NCBI RefSeq assembly: GCF_019279795.1
Contig: NC_056727.1
Location: 1,204,499,222 to 1,204,563,221, forward strand
Direction: 5' to 3'
DNA: 64,000 nucleotides
DNA from: Protopterus annectens
Taxonomy: Eukaryota; Chordata; Ceratodontiformes; Protopteridae
The translations under genes were made by a program, and so were the position numbers. The notes beneath the pieces were generated by a model. It worked only from the letters and a program-made list of their open reading frames with translations, was not told the DNA's origin and did no database searches. This document shows positions 44,981 to 57,251 of this stretch, piece by piece (positions within the stretch are counted from its first letter, which is position 1; every line of letters starts with the position of its first letter).

Positions 44981-45790
44981 GTCTCCTTAACCAGAATCTT
45001 CTGCTACTGGCTCCAGTCAGTATAGTCTTCATATGGCAATCCCCAATTCTAGCTGTCTCTATACCATCATGTTGTGCAGAATTGAACAGACAGCAAATAC
45101 CTTGTTGCAAATATCCACAGCATACTACAACACACTAATACCAAAGAATTCTAAGTAGTACAAGTGGGCCTTCATCAATCCAGACACACACTCGGCAATG
45201 TTTTGTGTTTGCAACAGTGAGGTGCTGTATTGCATCTCAGCCATGCTCTGTGGATTACATGTTGATAACCAGTATAATCAACTAGATGTCTTTAAGGGAA
45301 GTCACCCCATACAGTTTGATGGTATAGGGGACGTGTGCCAGATGTGGAAATTGTGGGAATTGTCTGGATAGCACTTAAACACATTGTGTATGGTACCTTG
45401 TATGTTGTGCACCACCTGGTAGTTGGAGTAGAAACAGTTATATTATTCTCCATGTGAACCAAGTAGAGCCTTGATAGTGATGGGGGTGCAGACTATGGTC
45501 TCTAGAACCTTAGAGAAATGGACTGTTTTACTGTACAGCCACATAGTGTTGTTTCTCTGCTCTGTGGTAATCAGGAACCCCATATGCTCCTTCACGTTGT
45601 TCAGTATAACACCAAGGAAATGGTATAGTGTTCATGAGGCAGATGTACATGTGATAACACCCACTGTGTCCTGTGATGGTCACTGGAAGGCTCCTGTAAC
45701 AAGAGCAGTCAAAAGTACACATATCCTACCATTCACAGTGGTCGATATTCTACGCATCTTCTGAGATGTCACTTTTTTCCCTCCTTCATG
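44981..45790 (-). mobile_element. PIF/Harbinger-like transposase remnant
   Basis: Minus-strand reading with stops. Near 45,300-45,512 it gives CTPITIKALLGSHGE, NYQVVHNIQGTIHNVFKCYP and NSHNFHIWHTS, matching in order the D-x-THI, H-x-INVQ and PGS-x-HD-x-F blocks of Harbinger transposases. Further on (45,050-45,130) a Cys-rich end with HDGIET fits the C-terminus. At least three frame breaks, and the first catalytic Asp appears as Cys. No terminal repeats or duplication seen. Identification by motif only. Confidence 0.55.
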
Positions 45791-45816
45791 TATGGAAGTT
45801 AACACGAGTGGCGTTC

Positions 45817-45960
45817 AAAAGACATGCGTGAATGGGCATGCCTTCATTGAAGGTTGGGCATCGAGCTGGCACCTCGGCACTGTAAAAATCTACTGCCAAT
45901 CATTAGCGGGCCGGAGTTTCGCTGTGGCGACCCCTAACTGGGAAAATCTGAAAGAAGAAC
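45817..45960 (+). mobile_element. SINE family 1, 3' half
   Basis: Matches the second half of the 3.5 kb SINE from AAAGACATGCGTGAATGG through CGAGCTGGCACCTCGGCACT to GGCGACCCCTAACTGGGAAA and a (GAA)-rich end. The tRNA-like head is missing. Confidence 0.85.
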
Positions 45961-46078
45961 AAAAGTTGCTGTTTGTAGTTGAAAACAGCAAAGAGTAGAA
46001 TTAACTTAAGAATTAATTAATAAACATACCAAATGAGATATCACGCACTGTTATTTTGTGAAGTGCATTCATAATAAA

Positions 46079-46379
46079 CATACCTGTCAACCTCTTAGCA
46101 CAAGAAATATGGACAAAGCCAAAAGTAATGGTGGGGGGGGGACAAATGCCCAAAAATAGGACCAGATTGTAAATATTGCTCTTGCAAACTTAGAAAGTTG
46201 CTAGAATAAGAGGTTTTGCATTAACATGTTTTTTTTTTCTGAAGTCTATGAAATCTAAAACTGTCTAAAACCAAATGTCTGCCATTGGTTTACCTGAAAA
46301 TTACAAATTTTATGAGTAACAAAAATACGAGGCAACAATCTGGACATTCTGTGAAAATAGTGGACAATTTAGAGGTATG
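46079..46379 (-). mobile_element. MITE family 1, reverse copy, near-complete
   Basis: Bounded by CATACCTGTCAACCTCTTAG and TTAGAGGTATG. The interior is the complement of the 22.1 kb copy. A G-run at 46,132-46,141. No exact 8-bp duplication seen. Confidence 0.8.
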
Positions 46380-47889
46380 AAAGATATTATAAAACATATT
46401 TAAGAAGCAGCTTTTACACATAGTATGCTCACAATAAAGGCACCACAGTAATATAACTATTTAACTGCTGGAAACGGGAGAGACTGTATCATCAGGAGAC
46501 ATTCCCAATAAGTAAGTGGCTCTAAGTGTCAAAAATGGTACAGAGCCACTAAAACATAATTGACAATCACAAGCAAGCAGCATATGAAGTTTATTAATTA
46601 TTGGTAAAAACTATTCACTTTGAAGTTGTCTGGTGGTGACAATGCAGCATCACCATACTCCTAGCTTTTGTTTCATTTAAATGTTCTAAAATGTGCTTTT
46701 CTTGGTATTTCTTCATAGTGACAAAAACATAATTTTAATTTGTTTCTCATATTCTTCAAACTGAAAGCAGAGTGGCTGTACATGTTCTTGCAGTGAGTGA
46801 AGTATGTCTTTGGCAGAATGTTCAAATCCAGTTTAGAGTTTTATAAACACTTAACTTGCATCGTTTAATGTAGTAAATATTGTTGGCCAAAGCTGTATCA
46901 TTATAGCAGTTTCTAACAGACCCATTGTTGAGCCCAGATGTCCCCTCACTTCAAGACCTGTCTGTTTTTTTCTGGTTCATTTTCTAATAAACTGGTAAAT
47001 TCATCTTTGATCCCATTATATCTTCTTCTGTGCATGAAGAGCATTGTGCAAAGCTGACCATTTGCATCAGAATGCATTTCCAGTATTTGCAGGAACCTGT
47101 AAGCAAATTCTGTCTGTAAGTCAATAGAAAAAAATACAAACACACCTGCAGTACAAACTCAAAAATTGCATTTTAACTACCGGTTAACATTTCACTGCAC
47201 TTTTCTCAACAAGTTTAATCTAGCGTGAATAACACAGGAATCATTCAGACAAAATACTTTCTTGAAATCAGTGCCACACATGTGACTGCACTTTCCACTC
47301 AAGCTAGCTCCACTGTTGTATGACTGTCCTTTGTACTTTTTAATGAAATGTCATGTTCATCAAAACAATTTAGTAGGGTGATTGCCAAGTTCTCAACATT
47401 ATGACTGTAAAGGAATAGGTGTGAATTTCTTAACTAGACCACAAGAAAGCTCACAGTAGAAAATAACTGTGAACTGATCACAGTGTGAGATATCAGGAGT
47501 CGAGACCACACAAACAGTATTATATTGGAATTATTTTGTAATCATGACAGTCTGATGAAGTACATGCTGACAGTTTATTTTTATAAAGTCATCACTTATA
47601 GCCAATGATAAGTTCAAAATATATACCTTTCCCTGCTTTCCATTTAGCTGTATGTCATCAGCAAGGGACTGCATCAAACTGCACCACGAGTTCCATGTGT
47701 AATAATTTCCATTGTGTGGTGACCAAATTATTTCACCATTTCCATGGAAGGCAAGGCGCCTTGATAAAAGTAATTTGATTATGTTTAAAATTCTTTTAAG
47801 TTATTTTTCTAGTGATTTTTGTGGCCCACGATGAGCCATGAGGCTCTTATCTATATGCCATTCAGACAATTTTCTAAGAATAACTTTTT
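46380..47889. other. Unassigned stretch
   Basis: The minus strand has scattered open pieces (best 46,946-47,143) that suggest an old, frame-broken protein such as a transposase, but I could not assign a family. Confidence 0.35.
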
Positions 47890-47897
47890 AAGAAAGC

Positions 47898-49537
47898 TTG
47901 AACGTGATGAACCATTTTAATAGTGGCACAAAGGTCTATTGGCATGATATCAGCCAGCTAGGTAAGAAGGCCAAGAAATCTCAGCCAGATTCTTTAGCTG
48001 TCCATACTCCACTGGATGTCCCTCTAGAAGTGGGTAATAGCTCTGTAGGCATCTACATTGAATTCTTCTGTCATGACCCGGTTGGCAGCCACAATTAATC
48101 CATCTTTTCACACATCCTCTGAGGCTTTGTGGGCATCTGCTGAGGATGTCAAGGAATAACTACAGTTGATTATCTTGGAAGGTCCTAGAGGGATTCCGCA
48201 GATATTGGTCAGGGAGGAGTTACAGGTTCCTTTAACGAATCTCGTCAAGCATCAGAACCTCCAGTATTTGTTAGGGCTGACATTCTTTCCAGGAAAAGAC
48301 AAAAGACAAAGCATGTTTCAGTCTATTCTAAGGATCCTCAAAATGAATGGCAAGAGTTTACTCAGTGCTTGTTTTCTGCCTTGATGGCCCTGAAGCCTCC
48401 TCAAGTGGTTACGGTGCCTTCTTCTCCTTGGACCTCTACCCCTACTAAACAGCCTAGGGAACCAGATTCCTCATATGAGCATTCAGAGTCTAATAAGGGG
48501 TCTTTGTCCTAGTCTTCACAGATGCCTTCACTTTTGGCTTATGGTTCTGATGGCGAGGAGTCTGTTAGCCCTGAGTCTTCTTTTGAAGAATTGTCCTTTG
48601 GGGATACAATTACAAGGATGATGGAATACTTTAAGTGGGATTCTTTTCAAGACTCTGAAATTCAGAGGAGATACAAGTTGCTTCAGGTGGATACTCCTAA
48701 ACCATTGCCAGGTCCTTCTGTGCTGGCTGCATTGTTGGATACTTTCATTGCTGTTTCCAAGTCCCCTGATTCTCAGCCTCCTGCTCCTAAGAAACCAGAT
48801 AAGCTCTATAAGGTTCCTGAGGATTGTCAGTTTTTATTTAAATGTCATCCTGCTAATTCTGCTGTGGTATCAGTCTCTTCTGACAAACCTTCCAAGCTCT
48901 TGCCCACTTCCAAACATTTGCCTTCTGGTAAGGATAGTAGGGCAATGGAGAGGATTGGTAAGAATGTTTACACTGCTTCTACTTTGGCCATTAGGTCTGC
49001 TAATTACCAGACTCACATGATCAGATATGCTCTGGCCTTGATTGTTCAGGCTTGTCAACTTATTTCTCTGATTCCGAAGGCAAATCTTCTGCCTTATCTT
49101 TTTGGATTCAAGTGGCTTGTCACTCTATTAAGTGTAGCTATGCTGCTGCTGATGCCCCTTCCAGGGCTGCAGCTTTTGGGTCTGTCATGAGGCATTATTC
49201 TTGGCTTTATCTCCAGTCTTTGCCTTAGGACATTAAGGCCAAGTTGTTAGATTATCCTTTGGATAATAAACATCTCTTTGGGACTGTTGCTCCTGACCAA
49301 TTTAAATCTCTTCAAGAGGAAGGCAAAGCTATGCAGGACCTTAAACATATTTTTGTCTCTCATATCCCTGATTTCCAGATGCATTATCTTTCTAGATCTG
49401 TTTTGTTCACAGGCAACCCCACCAGGCCTCTAAGGGGAGGGTGGGTGGTAGGTGGGCCTCCTCTGCTAAGGTTTCTCAGATTTCTGTGGCCTAGAAGCCT
49501 GTTTTATTTCTTTGGCAATTTGCTCTCCCTCTCTTAG
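47898..49537 (+). pseudogene. DIRS gag-like ORF remnant
   Basis: Frames 47,898-48,098, 48,522-49,190 and 49,244-49,537 are parts of one protein. The middle one has an acidic/serine-rich start, then LYKVPEDCQFLFKCHPANS near residue 96 and RAMERIGKNVYTASTLAIRS near residue 140, which are characteristic of DIRS gag-like proteins. The function is particle formation by analogy. Breaks near 48,480 and 49,155. Confidence 0.72.
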
Positions 49538-49548
49538 ACTAGGTTTCT

Positions 49549-50370
49549 TTGTCCCTTCAGCTTTCCCTTTGTCTTCCAAATTGGCATCTCATCAGTTCAG
49601 ACTGTTGGGGTCTTTCTATCATCTGTCAGGTTTACTTCATGGTATGGAAGTCTCTCCCTCCTTTTTCACTGATTCCTCAACCTCCTCTAGAGCAACTTCC
49701 TCATTTGCCAGAGGTCATAGGGTCCCTGATGCACCAAGGAACCATTCAAACTGTTCCCCCTTCCCAAGTGGGAAATGGATTTATTCCAGGATTTTCCTAG
49801 TTCCTCAAAAGGAGGGCACTTAGAGATCTATTCTGGATCCCTCCCTGCTCAACACCATTCTCAAAGTCCCCTCTTTTTGGATGCTTACTCTTCAAACCCT
49901 GTTTCTTATTTTACTACCCCAGGCTTTTCTGGTGTCTTTGGATCTGAAGGATGCTTACCTTCATATACCCATTCACCCTCTTTTCTGGAAGTTTTTACAT
50001 GTCTCTGTTTCTTCCTTTCATTTTTAGTTCTCTGTTTGCCCTTTAGCCTCTCTACTGCCCCAGAGATATTCACAAAATGCCTAACTCCTGTTATTGCTCT
50101 GGCAGGCCCCAAGGCATTCAGATTTTTCCTTATCTAGATGGTCTATTGCTTCAGGTGCCTCTTCCCAGTCACCTGTTACAGGATCTGGAGTTTATCATCT
50201 CTCTTCTTCAACGTCTGGAGCTCACTATGAACTTCCAAAAGTCTGTCCTGACTCCTTCTCAGGATCATGTGTGTCTGGGATGCAGGATTCAGGCAGTGCC
50301 AATGCTGGCCTCTCTCCTACCTCCAAAAGTTTTGTCATCGACAGCTTCTTTCAGCTTCTTCTTCCTCTGA
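49549..50370 (+). pseudogene. DIRS reverse transcriptase remnant
   Basis: Several overlapping frames each hold part of the RT: LPEVIGSLMHQGTIQTVP (49,549-49,800), VPQKEG near 49,800, a degenerate palm near 49,900-50,070, and IFPYLDGLLLQVPL (50,077-50,370). The catalytic Y-L-D-D box has Gly at its last position, so the polymerase is dead. ELTMNFQKSVLTPSQ follows as the conserved post-palm segment. Confidence 0.78.
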
Positions 50371-50499
50371 CTGCCATGCCAGCCAGAGAGTTTCTTCAGG
50401 CCCTGGAATTCATGGCTTCTTCTATTCTAATGCTCCCTCATGCCAAACTGCTAATGCAGAAGCTTCAATGGTATCTCAAGTCAGTTTTCCCGCAGCATT

Positions 50500-50990
50500 G
50501 GATTTCAGTGTACCTCTCCTTCCTTGTCTAAAGGAGGAATTTGTGTGGTGGATCCAACAGTTTATTCTCAATCCAGGCCTACACCTTCAACTTCCAGTCC
50601 CTTCTCAAGAACTGTTTATTGATGCCTCAGACATGTGGTACGGGGCTTCATTTAGTCACCTGAAATTTCAGGGTATCTGCCCCCCCATCAGAGGTCATAC
50701 CATATTAACATCAAAGAGATGAGAGCTCTGATTCTGGTCCTTCAAGCTTTTCATTCACATTCTCTCCAGGCCTCTTGAAGGTATACACAGACAACACTAC
50801 AGTTATGTGGTATGTCAACAAGCAGGGAAGCACAAAAATCTTACTTGTTCTGCAAGATGGCACTTCAAGTTTGGAAGGTGACTGTCAATTATCAGTTAAT
50901 TCTTCAGCCAGTATACATTCCTTCAGAGCACAAACCAATGGCAGATTTTCTGAGCAGGTTTAAACACAGGCTTAGGAATGGAAGCTTCAC
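50500..50990 (+). pseudogene. DIRS RNase H remnant
   Basis: ELFIDASDMWYGA (about 50,604-50,645) provides the first catalytic Asp and KVYTDNTTVMWYVNKQG (50,778-50,828) the second. EHKPMADFLSRF near 50,925-50,960 is the last conserved RNase H block of this family. The frame changes between 50,690 and 50,775. Confidence 0.75.
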
Positions 50991-51240
50991 AAAGACAAGT
51001 TTCTGGACAATGTCCGATGGTGAGGCATTCCTCAGGCAGATATTTTTGCCTCCCCTCTGAACAGGCAGCTACCTCTCTTCTGTTCCAGAGTGCCAAGCCT
51101 TTTGACATGGAAGACGGACACCCTTTCTTTCCTTGGAAGGGGATCTTTCTTTATGCTTTCCCTAATTCGAAGAATCCTGCAGAAGATTCAGCTGGACTCT
51201 CCAAAAATCTTGCTAGTGAGTCCCTTTTGGCCAAAACAAC

Positions 51241-52735
51241 ATGGTTCTACCTTTTAATACAACTGGCCAGGGAAAATCACCACAAGTTACCTCACTAGTT
51301 GGACCTCCTCACACAGGACAAGGGGTAAGTCAATCATCCTCACTTATCTACTCTTCAACTGATACTGTAGGTGATAGGATTTTGATCTCTTTCAGGCACC
51401 TCTTTTCTGAGGACATGTTCAAGGTTATACAGGAGACAAGGAAACCCTCAACCAGAAAATCTTACATGTCCAAATGGAAAAGATTTTCTGTCTGGTGCCA
51501 TTATTGTAACCAGGACCCATTTTCAGTGTGGGTTCTTTTGGTTCTCTCTTATTTCTCTATATTATAAATATCATAATAGAAGTTTAGATGGTTTGCAATG
51601 TACTGTATTAGAGCATGTTTGTAGAAAGGGATGTAATTTGGATGTGAAGAAAAGGCTTTTATATAAAGAGAATGTTTTTATTTTGAAGTATGGGACTTTA
51701 AGCCCAGCAGGTATTAATGTGGAATGCAATTGGAAAGTTTTTTTAGCTTAATTGAATGCAATTAAGCAATTTATGATAATTGATTGTGCTATATATGCTT
51801 GCGTATTTTTTGTGTCTTTTATTCTCCTTTGAAGGCTTCCAGCTGAGGCGCTAGGGATTTTATTAAATTTTTCTACTTTGGATCCTGGTTGTGTCATTTT
51901 TCTATCTGGCCAGAAGTGGTGGATGAGCTTTGTTATTGCTGTAGTTTTTTTAAAGGCATCCTGCATCTTAGGCCTCCAAGAAAACCTATTCCTCCTCCTT
52001 GGGACCTTGATTTTGTTGTTTGATTCAGGCCACTTTTGAGCCTGCAGATTCTGCTTCATTATAACATTGCACCTGGAAGAGTGTTTTGTTGCCAGCTCTT
52101 ACTTCTGCTTGGAGGGTTTCTGAGCTCCAGGCCCCTATGGCCATTGTTCTTTTTTTTTTTTTTCCACAGGGACAGGGGTGTCCCTTTGTACTAATCCTTT
52201 TTTTTTATGCCCAAGATAGTAAATGAGTTGTCATTAAATCAGTCGGTACATCTTCCTTCATTTTTCCTTCTCCTCAATCTGCTAGTGACAGGGTCTTGCA
52301 TACCTTGGATTTGCACGGACAGCTCAGGTACTATTTGGGTAAAACTAAGTCTGCTCATAAGTCTGACCAGCTTTTTGTTTCCTTTCTTCCCAGGACATTG
52401 GGTATGGCTGTTTCTAAGAAAACTGTCTCCTCCTGACTATCTAAGGCCATTTCTTTTTGTTATGCTTTTCATGGCAAATTTCTGTCTACTTCTGTTAGAG
52501 CTCATTCCACTAGGGCTGTTACCTCTTCTGGTGCTTTCTTTAAAGGGTTGGACACCAATTTTATCCTTAAAGTTACTACTTGGTCTTCTTTGTATACTTT
52601 TACTAAGCAGTTTAAGTTCAATATTTTTTCTAGGGCCACAGCAGGTTTTGCTAGAACCATTTTGTATGGTTTTGTTGAGGGGTCTTCTCAGCCTTCCACC
52701 TCCCATTGGGTTTCTTGAGTTTCTTTCTCTCCCTA
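51241..52735 (+). pseudogene. DIRS tyrosine recombinase remnant
   Basis: The N-terminal core-binding piece is RKPSTRKSYMSKWKRFSVWC (51,436-51,500). The catalytic domain, with stops, runs 51,940-52,735: RAHSTRAVTSSGAFFKG (near 52,494-52,545) carries the H-x-x-R catalytic pair and YTFTKQFKFN (near 52,590-52,622) is the place of the nucleophilic tyrosine. The long open frame 52,207-52,764 is mostly in a wrong frame. Such enzymes insert the circular DIRS cDNA. At least four breaks, including a TGA at about 52,435. Confidence 0.78.
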
Positions 52736-53205
52736 AAGTAAAGAATGCTGCAACAGTGATATAGAAAGCCATAGTACAGTTGTGTAAAATCTTAACATAA
52801 CAGTAGATGTCCTGCTCTTTGTTATTGTGGTAGTCACTCCCTCCCATCAACCCCCTCTTGTTTGTTCTGTTTTTTGTTTTGGACTCCATTCGGACTGAAG
52901 GTCTGATTTTTTTTCTTCTGCATTTTCTCCTTCTGGATGTGCTAGATTCCTTTATCCTATAGAGACTGTTCTCTTCTAGGGCAATTCAGTTTTGGGCAAC
53001 TGCATCCATATGCCATGTTTATGCCCTATGTCCTGTGCTCGAAGCATGTGTGACATACAGTGCATACAAGATCATAATGCTTTGGTATACTAGCTGAACA
53101 TCAGGCTACCCTGCATGAGAGATCCCTAAAGTAAAGAATACTGCGACAGTGAAGAGAAAGACCTTTACTGTTATGGTAAGATTTGACACAACTGTACCTT
53201 CCTCT
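52731..53205 (+). repeat. DIRS right-end repeats (terminal repeat and internal complementary region)
   Basis: CCCTAAAGTAAAGAAT(G/A)CTGC occurs in the same direction at 52,731 and 53,127. The neighbouring block TACAGTTGTGTAAAATCTTA (52,772-52,807) recurs inverted at 53,172-53,205. The combination of one direct and one inverted module is the arrangement of a DIRS terminal repeat plus internal complementary region. Confidence 0.8.
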
Positions 53206-53820
53206 GACTGACTACGTTGCACAAGGATTTGCTACACTGGAAGCATTTTAATATCAGCTCCACTGGAGGATGCACTCATGCTGCACTGTTTGCACTCTTT
53301 GGTGAAGGCTGTGCTTACAGCATAGTCTGCAATGTAAACAATGCCAGACACACTGCATGTTCAGTGTCTTGCACTGGAGGATATAGTTGCAGCAGCATCT
53401 GGGGATGCACTTTCATCAGTGGCTGTGTTAGAGGATGGTCTTCAACTGCTGGATGTACCTGGAGTGGCTTTACTAAAGATGCAACTTTTTTGTTTGTTTG
53501 CTAAGTCCATCTTTAATTTTCTTTCATCTTTCTTAGCTTTCTCCCAGGCACTCTGTTGCTATCTCATCTTTACCTGCAAATTGTAATATGGTAAAGCATT
53601 CCTGTTCTATTTCATTAGCTGCCAGTCACAATGTCGCCCTGCAACCCCCCCCTTAAAATATTTGCATAAATCTCACAAAATTATCATACACTGCATGTTA
53701 TGTTTATAAAATCAATTTCTACTAAAAAAAACATTTCTATCATTTTGAAAAAAGCAAAATGCAAAGGTAATTCACACTGCGTGAAGAAGCTGTCTCTTAG
53801 ATAATACCCATTACAGGTTC
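53206..53820. other. Unassigned stretch after the DIRS end
   Basis: The plus-strand frames 53,217-53,504 and 53,341-53,586 carry loosely repeated CTGGAGGAT-type segments but no known domain. C-run at 53,645-53,653. Not recognised. Confidence 0.35.
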
Positions 53821-54039
53821 ATAGGTAAGTACTAGGCTAGCTGCCCTTGCGGGACATTTTACACCTCGTCAGTTTCTTTTTTTGCACTTAAAATAACCTA
53901 TCCCATTTGGTTATAGATTGGTCTTACTCATCCCATTGTCAATAATTATATATCACCCCTAATGTGAATAAGTGGGATCATACTATATACATATATACAA
54001 ATATTTCACGCATAGGCAATAATGCCCTTCTAGCTGGCT

Positions 54040-57000
54040 CATATAACAGAACAGTTATTCCCATAATAAATGTTCAGGCTGTTCTTAAAAATATCTAAAC
54101 TAGCATTTGCTTTAATGTAATTTGGTAGTCTGTTCCGTGCATCAACTACTCTGTCAGAGAACCAGTTAGTACACTTTTCATTTGTATAGAATCTTCTCCA
54201 TCGGTTGTCTGATGATTCTCTACTAATTTTGATAACCCCAAACATTCCCAGACGTAGTTGTTTCCAAATGCCCTATATACCTAAAAAGGTCTCCTCCTAA
54301 ATATCCATGAGACCCTGTACAAGTGCATATATTTTAGTCTTTCATAACAAATTAAAATTTCACATCCATGGATACCCTTGGTATATTTCCGCTGTACTGT
54401 GGTAGCATTGTTACCTCACAGTAAGAGGTTCTCCCATTCAATTCTCGGCGTGGCTTGGGAGTGCCTTCTGTGTGGAGTCTGCATGTCCTCCCCGCAGTTG
54501 GGTAGCATTAGAAAAACATGCGTGCGTAAATGCCCGTGCCTTTGTTGAAGGTTGGGCGTCGAGCTGGCACCTCGGCATTTTGTAAAAAATCTACTGCCAA
54601 TCATTAGTGGACTGGAGTTCTGCTGTGGTGACCCCTTACTGGGAAAAAGCCGAAAGACAAACAAACTGTCTCTAGTTTACTAATGGCTGTTTTTTTTTTT
54701 TTTAATAAGGCTTCCATATTGTTATACCATTCTCAAGTTTGGGTCTAATGTAATTAACAAATAATGATTTCATCATTTCTGATTTCCTAGACTTTATAAA
54801 TCTTTTTATACAACCTATAGTTCTATAACTATCATTAAGAAATTTGTTGATATGATTAAAGCTTGGTCTTCCCATATACCCAGCTCCTTAAATGAATCTT
54901 CATTTTCAATCACTATGTGCTTATTAAACATTCACCTTTCAGTGTACATCTCCCAAGCCTAATATGCTTAGTTTTTGATGTATGTATCAGCATATTATTC
55001 TCCAGTACCAAAATGGTCAATTTATGCAAGTTCTTTTGCAGGCAAACCCTATCTGCAATACATGTAGTCACTTTACCCATTTTCAAGTTATCTGCACACA
55101 GACTGTAGAACACCTCAGATGAAAAAGATAGAGCTGAAAGATACAGTCTAAACAAGTATAGGCCTAGAATAGAGCCCTGTGGGACACCTCAACAGTAACC
55201 ATGAATTTTACCTGTCCAGTTCCTGTATGATACTTGCAATGTCCTATTTATAAGCCATGCAGCTATCCACCTCATCAAGAGTATATCAATACCTAGTTGT
55301 TCTAATTATTGATCAGTATTTTGTGTATGACCCTATCAAATGCTGAAGTTAAATCTATATAAATTATATCACAGCCCAATTTTTATTCAAAGCTGTATAT
55401 ACCTATAGAACATCACTCTACAGGTGGCAGTAGAGCGATTTTCAACATATGCATACTGATAGACAGTTTTGGTTCCCAACCTTTCCAGTTATGACAATAA
55501 TTTAACCAATATAACCTTCTCTATTATTTTCTGCAACATGAAAGTAGACAACGGTTTATATGACTCTGGGTTTGTCCTACTCTCGTTTCCGTTAAAGACA
55601 AGTTTAACAAGTGCATGTCTCCGGTCTTGTGGAATCTCCCCATATTTATACGATCTAGTAAATAACAAATATGGTGGCACTGTAAGTTCATGCCAAAGTG
55701 TTCTCTTGTCATCATTACTAATTCCGTCTCATCCCAGTGCTTTGTTTGGATCCAGTTTGTGTAGATCTTTTTCAATATAATCTAATTTGATTTCAGTATC
55801 TGAGGTAACATATCACTAGGGCAATTTATCACCCCCTTTATGGAGCCAAACTGCTTTGGATAAGATTTTGTAACAATATCTACAATCTGTTGTGTCTGAG
55901 AATAAATTATAGAATCTACACACAGTTTATCAATTTCTATATCGTTACTCCAACCACATCTTATGTATCTACAAAATAGTTTCCTATTATGTTCAATATC
56001 TTTATATACATTTTATTCAGTTGTTTCTGTTCTTGTCTCACATTATGTTTAATTTGTCTGTCCATCTTGTTTATTTCAGTTTTCAAAGTTGTAGTTCTAC
56101 CCGTTTTCCATTTCTTCTTCATTGGTCTCTCACCTTGATCAAGTATCTTGTTCTTATGGAAATATATCTCCCTGAAGTTGTGTGCCTAGATCCTGATGTT
56201 AAACATTTTTTTTTAATTTTGTTTGCATTGAAACTGTTTCTCTTTCAAAACTTTCCACATTCCTTCTGCAGTTTTTCTACTAAACGCATCACTCTAATTA
56301 GTTTTACACAGTGACTGCTTTGCTTCCATATAATCTATTATTAATCTTCTGTGCATTGGTTTAGATTTCAGATTGGAACTATTATCTAGCAACAAATTAA
56401 TTGTTATAATCCCATGATTGCTACACATTAATGGTGGTAAAACTTGTCATGACGTAGCAGTAATTTCGTTAGGAACATAAACAATGTCTTGAGTGTCCCA
56501 TTGTCTGGTAGGATTGTGTACACTTTAAAGCAGATGCTGTTCCTAAACATACATTGTCAGTAATTTCCATACTAATATTATTTAATTAATATCACTCCAG
56601 TCAGTATCTGGTAATTTTAAGCCCCCCACACTATTCTTCCTTTTTCCAGTTTTCATTCAAGAAATATATGAATTCCTGCAGGTCATTAGTATTTGACTTT
56701 TTGAGTGGTCTGTACACTTCAACAATTGTCATATGTTCCAGGGTTGTCTTTATTGTCACAGATGCACAATCTATAGTATTGGTGTTATCACTGAACATGT
56801 AATAATCACAGGTTTCATAACTGTCTTTAATCCCTATCATAACACTTCTACATGATTTTGTTTATTAGAATGCATGTTACAGTAAAAACATTTATACCCT
56901 GTCAGAACTGGTTTCCAGTCATTGTTCTTTCATCGCGTTTCACAAACAATAACAGCAATCTTGTGAAATGTAACAAATTTTAAAGTAAAAAAAAAAAAAA
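54040..57000 (-). pseudogene. CR1-like ORF2 (endonuclease and RT), decayed
   Basis: The endonuclease is seen in CDYYMFSDNT and IVEVYRPLKKS (56,631-56,840). RT: GEIPQDRRHALVKLVFNGNE and SYKPLSTFMLQKIIEKVI (55,489-55,680), then YSLCADNLKMGKV at the F-A-D-D place (54,913-55,155), with the catalytic pair not intact. The C-terminus is WFSDRVVDARNRLPNYIK (54,039-54,245). The SINE at 54.4 kb splits this last part. Confidence 0.75.
54391..54664 (+). mobile_element. SINE family 1, complete, inserted in a CR1-like LINE
   Basis: Head GTGGTAGCATTGTTACCTCA with B box GGTTCTCCCATTCAATTC, body CTGTGTGGAGTCTGCATGTC, then CGAGCTGGCACCTCGGCATT and the terminal GACCCCTTACTGGGAAAAAG. Orientation opposite to the LINE. 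Closely related to the 3.5 kb copy. Confidence 0.88.
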
Positions 57001-57251
57001 AAACTTCATTGTTGATGCTCCTAGCATTAACAACCATCTGAGTGCATCAAATGTTACTATCTGTGAACTGTTAACATTTTTGACCTGACAAAAATTCTGC
57101 CTTGTATTTGTCAAATATTGCAAAATATCTGCTGCAAAAATTATCTTCCATGATCTTGACAAGTGCACACTATCCTGTCTAAACATGTCTTCACAAAATT
57201 AAGCTAGGATGCTCTACACATATCCAATTTTTTTTTAAATGGGACATTTTT

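Larger units (their letters stand above)
47890..53205 (+). mobile_element. DIRS-like tyrosine-recombinase retrotransposon, 5' end lost
   Basis: In order: gag-like ORF, RT, RNase H, tyrosine recombinase, then terminal repeats and internal complementary sequence at 52,731-53,205. The left inverted terminal repeat expected near 47.9 kb is absent. DIRS elements integrate through the recombinase without making target duplications (family knowledge). Stops and frameshifts throughout; inactive. Confidence 0.85.

Noticed and set aside
46946-47143. Possible hAT/ZMYM-type transposase fragment on the minus strand
   Set aside because: No conserved motif could be confirmed; left unassigned.
52207-52764. 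185-codon hydrophobic ORF as a membrane protein
   Set aside because: It is an alternative frame of the DIRS recombinase; the true frame shows the H-x-x-R and Tyr motifs.
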